Below are positions 1-5,284 of a stretch of 5,284 nt of DNA, in pieces. A program made the position numbers and the translations under genes. The notes under the pieces were generated by a model. The model had not been told where the DNA came from and did no database searches. It worked only from the letters and a program-made list of their open reading frames with translations. Position 1 is the first letter of the stretch. Every line of letters starts with the position of its first letter. This DNA comes from Clostridia bacterium (GTDB lineage: Bacteria > Bacillota > Clostridia > Oscillospirales > Acutalibacteraceae), in contig JAFNZJ010000103.1 of the NCBI GenBank assembly GCA_017382915.1, positions 1-5,284 of the forward strand, read 5' to 3'.

Positions 1-1625
1 CCGCGACCGCCACGGTTTTGAGCCTCATACTCATCACAAGCCATACGCTTAATATAACCGTTATTGGTTTTGGTAAGCACGCACTGCTCTTTGGGGATAA
101 GGTCTTCAATATCAACCTCGCCCGCAACATCGGATATTTCGGTGCGGCGGTCATCGCTGTATTTATCACGCAGGTTAAGGCTTTCGGTTTTAACTATATC
201 TAAAATTCTTGCTTTAGATGCTAAAATAGCCTCACACTCTTTGATAAATTCAAGCTTTTCTTTCAGCTCGTCCTCAATTTTTTGCTTTTCAAGTCCGGCA
301 AGCTTACCTAACTGCATTTGAACAATGGCGGTGGTCTGCTCATCATCAAAGCCAAAGCGCTCGGTAAGGGCGGCTTTACTGTCATTAATGGTTTTTGAAC
401 GGCGAATTATTTCAATAACCTCATCAATAAAGTCAAGCGCGGTTTTAAGTGCCTCTAAAATGTGGGCGCGCTCGGCCGCTTTTTTGCGGTCAAACTCGGT
501 ACGGCGGCGGATAATTTCACACTGGAAGTCAATGCTTTCCTGCAGCATTTGTTTAAGTGTTAAAATTTGGGGCTTGCCGTTTACAATTGACAATAAAATT
601 GCGCCAAAGGTGGACTGAAGTGCGGTGTAGGTATAAAGCTTATTAAGAACCACCTGTGGGCTGGCATCACGCTTAATATCTACAACAATTCTAATACCGC
701 CGTCACGCTGGGATGAATAGTCAACAACATCATCAATGCCCTCAATCTTCTTTTCAGATGCAAGGTCATAAATATGCTTAACAAGGTCCTTTTTGCGTAC
801 CTTATAGGGAATTTCGGTAATAACTATACGGAATTTGCCGTTATTTGTTTCTTCAATTTCGGCCTTACCGCGTACAATTATTTTACCCCTACCTGTGGCA
901 TAGGCGGCACGGATACCGCTGCGACCCATAATAATACCACCTGTTGGAAAGTCGGGACCTTTAATATGCTCACAAAGCTCGGGTAAATCTGCCTCAGGAT
1001 TATCAATAAGGCAGCACATAGCGTCAATAACCTCACCCAAATTGTGGGGTGGAATTTCGGTTGCCATACCAACCGCAATACCGCTGGAGCCATTTACCAA
1101 AAGCTGTGGAAAGCGTACAGGTAAAACCTCCGGCTCCTCCAGACGGTCATCATAGTTGGGCACCATATTAACGGTGTCCTTTTTAATGTCATCCAGCATA
1201 CTGTATGAAAGACGGTTCATTTTTGATTCGGTATAACGGTAGGCGGCGGCGGGGTAGCCGTCAATGTTACCAAAGTTACCGTGACCGTCAATTAAAGGAT
1301 AACGGAGTGAGAAATCCTGCGCCATACGCACCATTGCATCATAAACGCTGGCATCACCGTGCGGATGATACCTACCCAAAACGGTACCAACGGTATCGGC
1401 GCACTTACGGTATTTGCTTTCGGGGGTAAGGCCATTTTCATACATGGTATAAAGTATGCGGCGGTGTACCGGCTTTAAGCCATCCCTAACATCGGGCAGG
1501 GCACGACCTACAAGTACCGACATTGAGTACTGTAGCATACTTTGTTTAACTTCATCGGTTATTTCAACAGGAATAATAGTAGTCTCTTCACTGCTTGGCC
1601 AATAAACCTTTTCTTGCTTTGCCAT
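1..1625 (-). CDS. gyrA: DNA gyrase subunit A (3'-truncated by window edge)
   Basis: GyrA is the breakage-reunion subunit of DNA gyrase (GyrA2GyrB2), which introduces negative supercoils in an ATP-dependent manner in the cytoplasm. The 541 complete codons visible read without a break from MAKQEKVYWP at the start. The winged-helix region carries RYHPHGDASVYDAMVRMAQ (residues 85-103), the quinolone-resistance-determining region. The catalytic tyrosine is Y131 in AAYRYTE (codon 1235-1233). VNGSSGIAVGMAT follows near residues 177-189, then the long coiled-coil arm at about 360-490, and the window stops within the GyrA box (QNRGGRG, from residue 536), so the C-terminal beta-pinwheel is missing. The ATG at 1625 is supported by a strong Shine-Dalgarno site, AAGGAG, nine bases upstream. 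The gene follows gyrB after 18 bp and is surely cotranscribed with it. The position equivalent to E. coli Ser83 is Ala92, while Asp87 is kept as Asp96. Identification is secure from family motifs; ParC is disfavoured by the GyrA box and the gyrB neighbour. Confidence 0.97.
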   Translation of the reverse strand, partial: MAKQEKVYWPSSEETTIIPVEITDEVKQSMLQYSMSVLVGRALPDVRDGLKPVHRRILYTMYENGLTPESKYRKCADTVGTVLGRYHPHGDASVYDAMVRMAQDFSLRYPLIDGHGNFGNIDGYPAAAYRYTESKMNRLSYSMLDDIKKDTVNMVPNYDDRLEEPEVLPVRFPQLLVNGSSGIAVGMATEIPPHNLGEVIDAMCCLIDNPEADLPELCEHIKGPDFPTGGIIMGRSGIRAAYATGRGKIIVRGKAEIEETNNGKFRIVITEIPYKVRKKDLVKHIYDLASEKKIEGIDDVVDYSSQRDGGIRIVVDIKRDASPQVVLNKLYTYTALQSTFGAILLSIVNGKPQILTLKQMLQESIDFQCEIIRRRTEFDRKKAAERAHILEALKTALDFIDEVIEIIRRSKTINDSKAALTERFGFDDEQTTAIVQMQLGKLAGLEKQKIEDELKEKLEFIKECEAILASKARILDIVKTESLNLRDKYSDDRRTEISDVAGEVDIEDLIPKEQCVLTKTNNGYIKRMACDEYEAQNRGGR

Positions 1626-1634
1626 TAGTTCTCT

Positions 1635-1640
1635 CTCCTT
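1635..1640 (-). promoter_or_regulatory. Ribosome binding site of gyrA
   Basis: On the minus strand the 18-bp gap between the gyrB stop and the gyrA start reads GGAAAGGAGAGAGAACTA. It contains AAGGAG followed by nine bases before ATG. This is the strongest Shine-Dalgarno match in the window and fixes the gyrA start at 1625. Confidence 0.85.
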
Positions 1641-1643
1641 TCC

Positions 1644-3595
1644 TTAAATATCCAAATCGGTTGCATAAATTGCGTTATCTTCAATAAATTTGCGCCTTGG
1701 CTCAACCTCTTCACCCATTAAGATGGTAAAGGTTTCATCGGCAAGGGCGGCATCCTCCATAGTAACCCTTAAAAATGTTCTGCGTTCGGGGTCCAGGGTG
1801 GTCTCCCACAATTGTTCGGGGTCCATTTCACCAAGACCCTTATAGCGCTGTACATCTACATTGCCGCCAAGTTCTTCAATTTTTGCGGCCTTTTCCTCAT
1901 CGGTAAAGACATCAAAGTGCTGTTTGCCCTTTGCAATTCTGAAAAGCGGGGGCTGTGCCAAGTAAATATGACCAGTTTCAATAAGCTCGGGCATATAGCG
2001 GAAGAAAAATGTAAGAAGCAGGGTACGAATATGGCTACCGTCAACGTCGGCATCGGCCATAATTACTATTTTATCATAACGAAGTTTGGTTATATCAAAG
2101 TTTTCACCAATACCGGTACCAAGAGCAGTGATAACGGGGGTTAACTTATCGTTGCCGTAAACCTTATCCTCACGGGCCTTTTCAACGTTAAGCATTTTAC
2201 CCCAAAGCGGAAGTATTCCTGATAGGTGGCATTTCTGCCCTCCACCGCTGAGCCGCCTGCAGAATCACCCTCAACGATGTAAATTTCGGTTTTGGTGGGG
2301 TCGTTTGAAATACAGTCGGTAAGCTTTTCGGGCATACGGGTTTTATTACCAATACCCGCCTTATTACGAGATGCTTCTCTGGCTTTTTGTGCGGCCTCAC
2401 GCGCGTTGGATGCCGCAATTGCCTTATCAATGACAATTTTTGCCTCAGCAGGATGCTCCTCCAAATACTGATAAAGCTTATCGTTTATAATATTTCTAAC
2501 AAGGGTACCGATGGATGTATTACCAAGCTTTGCCTTGGTTTGGCTTTCAAACTGTGCATCGGCAAGCTTAACCGAAACAACAGCAACTAGACCTTCCATA
2601 ATATCGTCACCCTTAAGGTTATCAGAATCTACCTTAAGCTTTTTAAAGTCGTGGGCATATTTATTTACAACCCTTGCCACAGTTTGACGGAATGCCTGCT
2701 CATGAGTACCGCCGTCAATGGTGTGCAGAGTATTGGCAAAGGACATAATTTTACTGTCATATGCGGTGGACCAGATAAGTGCCAGCTCGGCCTCCTCATC
2801 ATCCTTACCGCCCGAAAGATAAATAACCTCACTGTTAAGGGGTTCCTTTTTAATGCCCTCTAACAAATATTCAACATATGATTTTATACCACCCTCAAAG
2901 CAAAGGTCATCACTTTTTCCCTTGGTAACTATGTTGTCATCGGTGCGGCAATCGGTAAGCACAACGCGTATACCTGCATTAAGAAATGCCTGCTCACGAA
3001 GACGGTTTAAAAGTGTTTCATAGTCATAGGTGGTGGTGTCGGTAAAAATAGTGGGGTCGGGTTTAAAGGTAACGGTGGTACCGGTTTCATTAGTTTCACC
3101 AATAACCTCTAAATCGGTTACAATGACGCCCTTTTCATAGCGCTGCCTATAAATATTTTTGCCGTCTTTAACCTCAACCTCAAGCCAGTTTGAAAGAGCA
3201 TTAACAACCGAAGCACCAACGCCGTGCAAACCGCCCGAAACCTTATATCCGCCGCCGCCGAATTTACCGCCGGCGTGCAAAATGGTAAATACAACAGTTA
3301 CGGTAGGAATGCCCTTTTGCGGGTTTATACCAACCGGTATACCACGACCGTTATCGGTTACACGAATAATACCGTCATCAAGTAAATCTACACTTATTTT
3401 GGTACAGTACCCTGCCAGCGCCTCATCTATAGAGTTATCTACAATTTCATAAACCAGATGATGCAGACCCCTTTCACCCGTGGAGCCAATATACATACCG
3501 GGGCGCTTTCTAACCGCTTCAAGCCCCTCTAAAACCTGTATGGAATTTTCATCATAATTTTGGGTTACAGGGGTGCTTAAATCATTTGTGCTCAT
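1644..3595 (-). CDS. gyrB: DNA gyrase subunit B, interrupted by a frameshift at about 2217/2218
   Basis: GyrB is the ATPase and Toprim subunit of DNA gyrase, which partners GyrA encoded next. The N-terminal GHKL ATPase domain has catalytic Glu50 and Asn54 (YEIVDNSIDEAL), DNGRGIP at 81-87 and GGLHGVGASVVNALS from 121. The transducer domain carries the ATP-contacting Lys354 in QTKAKLGN. The Toprim motif EGDSAGG begins at Glu442. After Gln459 the initial frame goes off into unrelated sequence and stops at 2141 (484 residues). The expected continuation ILPLWGKMLNVEKAR is in another frame, followed by DADVD (Asp515/517/519 after repair), QRYKGLGEMDPEQLW and a stop at 1644. Adding one base gives 650 residues, the normal size for Gram-positive GyrB lacking the proteobacterial insert. 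The start MSTNDLSTPV has a purine-rich site upstream. Literal translation would give an inactive protein without the metal-binding aspartates, so I infer a one-base sequence error in an intact gene; a true disruption is the alternative. GyrB is favoured over ParE because gyrA is adjacent. Confidence 0.93.
2217..2218 (-). other. Frameshift point in gyrB (apparent one-base loss)
   Basis: The coding strand reads TAT CAG GAA TAC here. Family sequences have Tyr/Phe-Gln-Ala-Ile-Leu-Pro-Leu, so TAT CAG GCA ATA CTT is expected. Deleting the C of GCA, or shortening GGG to GG, gives exactly what is seen. Homology is strong immediately on both sides in two different frames, so the break is placed to within a few bases. 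No slippery heptamer is present, which argues against programmed frameshifting. Confidence 0.88.
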
Positions 3596-3600
3596 AAAAA

Positions 3601-3610
3601 TTCTCTCTTT
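3601..3610 (-). promoter_or_regulatory. Probable ribosome binding site of gyrB
   Basis: The minus strand reads AAAGAGAGAA, then TTTTT and the ATG at 3595. GAGAG lies seven bases before the start and is a partial match to the anti-Shine-Dalgarno. It is weaker than the gyrA site. The rest of the 30-bp remB-gyrB gap is AT-rich, with no clear -35/-10 pair and no terminator hairpin. Confidence 0.55.
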
Positions 3611-3625
3611 CTTTAAAAAATAAAA

Positions 3626-3895
3626 CTAAAGGTAAATATTTTTTGATAAATTACGCTTATTAAGTGTGGTTGGCGATATTTGAGATATATACACCGTTTT
3701 TTGCCTTTGCTTTTTGGGGCAAACCACCACAAAAGATTTTGGCAAATCAAAGCTTACCGTTACTACCTCGCCGTTTTTTTCGGCTTTATTCAGGTAGTCG
3801 CGGGTGTTTTTTGAAACGGTTGATGTATCCATATCAAAAATACCAATAATGTCCTTGGTTTTAACAACCTTTTCTCCGCCTAAATGAAGGTACAT
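3626..3895 (-). CDS. remB: RemB / DUF370 family regulatory protein (YaaB)
   Basis: This 89-residue protein begins MYLHLGGEKVVKTKDIIGIFDMD, closely resembling the start of Bacillus subtilis RemB (YaaB, DUF370, about 81 residues). Other family features are the PKSFVVV strand near residues 52-58 and a C-terminal SPTTLNKR segment. In B. subtilis, RemB and its paralogue RemA promote biofilm-matrix gene expression, and RemA binds DNA directly. Whether this clostridial protein controls a matrix is unknown. A basic patch (KKQRQK, about 61-66) would fit nucleic-acid contact, which is inference. It sits between recF and gyrB, the standard place for this family. The start at 3895 is chosen because MYLHLG matches the family N-terminus; the Shine-Dalgarno is poor (AAAAAAGG only three bases from ATG). 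No signal peptide or membrane segment is visible. Confidence 0.9.
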   Translation of the reverse strand: MYLHLGGEKVVKTKDIIGIFDMDTSTVSKNTRDYLNKAEKNGEVVTVSFDLPKSFVVVCPKKQRQKTVYISQISPTTLNKRNLSKNIYL

Positions 3896-3911
3896 AAGCC
3901 TTTTTTGTAAT

Positions 3912-3934
3912 TTACTGCAACTATTTTACAGTAA
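3912..3934. repeat. Short inverted repeat over the recF stop codon
   Basis: TTACTG (3912-3917) and CAGTAA (3929-3934) are perfect 6-base inverted arms around an 11-base spacer containing the recF stop. In the transcript this could form a weak hairpin just before remB. No U-run follows on the coding strand, so it does not look like an intrinsic terminator. In such AT-rich sequence it may be chance. Confidence 0.3.
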
Positions 3935-5012
3935 TGTTACAAAAATTTCCCCCCTCCATTTGAAATACGGTACCACTTTCAAGTCCTTTTATATTTGACG
4001 GGTCACAGCAGGTTATAAAAACCTGCCAGTCCTTAATGTGGTTTAAAATAAAATCCTGCCTGCTTTTATCAAGCTCACTCATAACATCATCAAGCAGGGC
4101 AACGGGGTACTCACCCGCAATTTTTTTAATAACCTTGGCTTCTGACAGCTTTAAGGTAAGGCAAACACTGCGCTTTTGACCCTGTGAGCCAAAATTTTTA
4201 AGCGGGTTGCCGTTAAGGGTAAGGTTTAAATCATCGCGGTGGGGTCCAACCGAGGTAACACCCTTAAAAACATCCTCTTTTCTTGCCTGCTTTAAGATTT
4301 TTTTAATATCATCAACCTCGGCAGAGGCGGGAATTGTGGAACTGTAGGCAATATTAAGAGTTTCTTTTTCACCCGAAATACCGCTATAAAGCTCAGGTGT
4401 GGTGTCACCTAAAATTTCAACATAACGAAGTCTGTATTTAATAATTTCTTTTGAAAGGGTGGCAAGACTTGTTTCAAAATCGTCTAAAAAATACTCAACA
4501 TCTAAATTATATTTAATATCCCTTAAAATGCTGTTGCGCTGTGCCACCGCTTTATAGTAATTTCTTAATTTTTCATTATAAATTGGGTAAAGCTGACCAA
4601 TGGCGGTGTCTAAAAATCGGCGCCTTACGGCAGGACCGTCATTAATAAGATTTAGGTCTGCGGGGGAAAATACAATAGCATAAAATTCACCCGCTAATGC
4701 CGCGGCAGAGGATAACTTTTTGCCCGAAAGCTCGGCTTTTCTTTTATCCTCAATTATTATTTTGGCGTTTTTTTCCACCCCGCCAAAAACAAAATCAAGA
4801 CTGTTTACCGCCCTTTGCTTTTCAAAGCCTAAAAGCTCACTATCCTTTGCGCCACGAAAACTTTTGGCACCGCAAAAAAGCCAAATGGCCTCTAACAAAT
4901 TTGTTTTACCCTGCGCGTTGTCGCCAAAAATTACATTCATATTTTCATTGGGGCAAAATTCTAACTCATTAAAATTGCGAAACCCCGATGAAGTAAGTTT
5001 TTTAACTATCAT
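3921..5012 (-). CDS. recF: DNA replication and repair protein RecF
   Basis: RecF is an SMC/ABC-type ATPase that, with RecO and RecR, helps load RecA at single-stranded gaps and stalled forks in the cytoplasm. The protein is 363 residues, the usual size. It opens with MIVKKLTSSGFRNF, followed by the Walker A GDNAQGKT at residues 30-37 (Lys36). The ABC signature region is FGSQGQKR (GSQGQ from 275), and Walker B with D-loop is ALLDDVMSELD at 305-315, with Asp308/Asp309. All ATPase motifs are present, so it should be functional. Its ATG overlaps the yaaA stop by four bases (ATGA), and the preceding sequence AAAGTAGTGGT is a poor ribosome site, so translation probably depends on ribosomes ending yaaA. 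remB begins 25 bp after its stop. Motifs and context make the assignment secure. Confidence 0.97.
   Translation of the reverse strand: MIVKKLTSSGFRNFNELEFCPNENMNVIFGDNAQGKTNLLEAIWLFCGAKSFRGAKDSELLGFEKQRAVNSLDFVFGGVEKNAKIIIEDKRKAELSGKKLSSAAALAGEFYAIVFSPADLNLINDGPAVRRRFLDTAIGQLYPIYNEKLRNYYKAVAQRNSILRDIKYNLDVEYFLDDFETSLATLSKEIIKYRLRYVEILGDTTPELYSGISGEKETLNIAYSSTIPASAEVDDIKKILKQARKEDVFKGVTSVGPHRDDLNLTLNGNPLKNFGSQGQKRSVCLTLKLSEAKVIKKIAGEYPVALLDDVMSELDKSRQDFILNHIKDWQVFITCCDPSNIKGLESGTVFQMEGGNFCNITVK
5009..5012 (-). promoter_or_regulatory. ATGA stop-start overlap of yaaA and recF
   Basis: The recF ATG (5012-5010) and the yaaA TGA (5011-5009) share bases in ATGA. With no good Shine-Dalgarno ahead of recF, this suggests translational coupling, which fits low, proportionate production of RecF. 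Confidence 0.7.
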
Positions 5013-5221
5013 ACCACTACTTTATAAACGGCGCCTTCAAACTCCACCGTGTCACCCTCATAAAGCTTTTTACCGCGCTGAAGGCATACTGCACCGTTTA
5101 CCTTAACCTCACCGCCGGTAATAACCATTTTTGCGTGACCGCCCGTTGAAACGGCTGCCGCCAGCTTTAAAAAACTGTCAAGCTTAATAAATTCGGTAGT
5201 TATTTTTATATTTTCCATCAT
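5009..5221 (-). CDS. yaaA: S4-domain RNA-binding protein YaaA
   Basis: This 70-residue protein is almost entirely an S4 RNA-binding fold. LDSFLKLAAAVSTGGHAKMVITGGEVKVNG (about residues 14-43) and RGKKLYEGDTVEFEG (about 49-63) match the layout of B. subtilis YaaA, the small S4 protein encoded between dnaN and recF in Firmicutes. S4 domains bind structured RNA, and YaaA proteins have been linked to the ribosome in B. subtilis; the exact role here is not shown by the sequence. Two consecutive ATGs are possible starts, at 5221 and 5218. The first is preferred because it forms an ATGA overlap with the dnaN stop, like the overlap with recF at the other end. No Shine-Dalgarno is evident, so it probably relies on coupling to dnaN. 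No signal peptide or catalytic domain is present. Confidence 0.92.
   Translation of the reverse strand: MMENIKITTEFIKLDSFLKLAAAVSTGGHAKMVITGGEVKVNGAVCLQRGKKLYEGDTVEFEGAVYKVVV
5218..5221 (-). promoter_or_regulatory. ATGA stop-start overlap of dnaN and yaaA
   Basis: The yaaA ATG (5221-5219) overlaps the dnaN TGA (5220-5218). No purine-rich ribosome site lies just upstream (CCTATGCTTTTAAA), so reinitiation by ribosomes finishing dnaN is the likely mode of translation. Confidence 0.65.
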
Positions 5222-5284
5222 TTTAAAAGCATAGGCATTACTAAATATAAAAATTCATCGCCATCTACGGGGTATAATGCCGCG
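5218..5284 (-). CDS. dnaN: DNA polymerase III beta subunit, C-terminal end (5'-truncated by window edge)
   Basis: Only the last 21 codons and the TGA stop are in the window. They read AALYPVDGDEFLYLVMPMLLK. The closing pattern of aromatic-hydrophobic residues followed by VMPM is the last beta strand of the sliding clamp, comparable to the YVVMPMRL end of E. coli DnaN. The beta clamp is a ring-shaped dimer that tethers DNA polymerase III and other proteins to DNA. The position directly before yaaA and recF agrees with the standard Firmicute order. The match is short, so the call rests on the tail motif together with context; I consider it reliable. Confidence 0.88.
   Translation of the reverse strand, partial: AALYPVDGDEFLYLVMPMLLK

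Noticed and set aside
1..20. GyrA ending at the GyrA box as a truncated protein
   Set aside because: The reading frame is open to the first base of the window, so the cut is only the window edge.
18..618. Plus-strand open frames opposite gyrA
   Set aside because: They overlap the conserved coiled-coil and tower coding sequence of gyrA on the other strand and resemble no family I know.
1644..2195. Separate 183-residue gene starting at ATG 2195 (split GyrB)
   Set aside because: The conserved ILPLWGK sequence continues upstream of this ATG in the same frame, so it is an internal Met. Only a chance GGGG lies before it, and split GyrB subunits are not known in this gene context.
2190..2230. Programmed ribosomal frameshifting to make full-length GyrB
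   Set aside because: A -1 shift would restore a near-normal QGILPLWGK junction, but the site TAT CAG GAA has no slippery heptamer, no re-pairing potential for the CAG tRNA, and no obvious stimulatory structure. A missing base explains it better.
4720..5106. Plus-strand 128-residue open frame antisense to recF and yaaA
   Set aside because: It lies across two confidently identified genes, has no recognisable motif and no ribosome site, and its Ser/Lys/Leu-rich composition is that of a complementary-strand shadow.
1..5284. A novel defence, mobile or RNA-based system
   Set aside because: All DNA is accounted for by six conserved origin-proximal genes with gaps of 30 bp or less; no repeats array, transposase, structured RNA or unfamiliar gene is seen.

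Overview
The window is a compact, one-directional housekeeping cluster on the minus strand. Read in the direction of transcription (from position 5284 down to 1) it holds dnaN (last 21 codons only), yaaA (S4 RNA-binding domain), recF, remB (DUF370), gyrB and gyrA (first 541 codons, cut by the window edge inside the GyrA box). This is the dnaA-dnaN-yaaA-recF-remB-gyrB-gyrA neighbourhood found beside the chromosomal origin in many Firmicutes, so dnaA and oriC should lie just beyond the right edge. That placement is inferred from conserved gene order; the origin itself is not in the window.

The gene order, the remB gene and the short Gram-positive type of GyrB (about 650 residues) point to a Firmicute of class Clostridia. 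The GyrB wording around LPLWGKMLNVEKAR and the GyrA wording GYPAAAYRYTE suggest an Oscillospirales/Ruminococcaceae-like lineage, but this is a judgement from memory, not a search. The DNA is moderately AT-rich with AT-rich gaps, and shows no mobile element, CRISPR array, RNA gene or recognisable promoter or terminator.

Layout: dnaN and yaaA overlap by ATGA (5218-5221), and yaaA and recF overlap by ATGA (5009-5012). The later gaps are short: 25 bp recF-remB, 30 bp remB-gyrB and 18 bp gyrB-gyrA. The whole stretch is probably one transcription unit, serving replication (sliding clamp), recombinational repair (RecF), DNA supercoiling (GyrA2GyrB2), a small DNA-binding regulator (RemB) and an RNA-binding S4 protein. 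No intergenic stretch exceeds 30 bp.

The main anomaly is in gyrB. The reading frame breaks near 2217/2218, inside the Toprim domain. The N-terminal 459 residues and the C-terminal portion are both well conserved but lie in different frames, and restoring one base gives a normal 650-residue protein. Since gyrB is normally essential, a sequencing or assembly error (one missing base) is the most likely explanation. A second point of interest is the natural Ala at the GyrA position where most bacteria carry a quinolone-contacting Ser/Thr. I see no previously undescribed system here.
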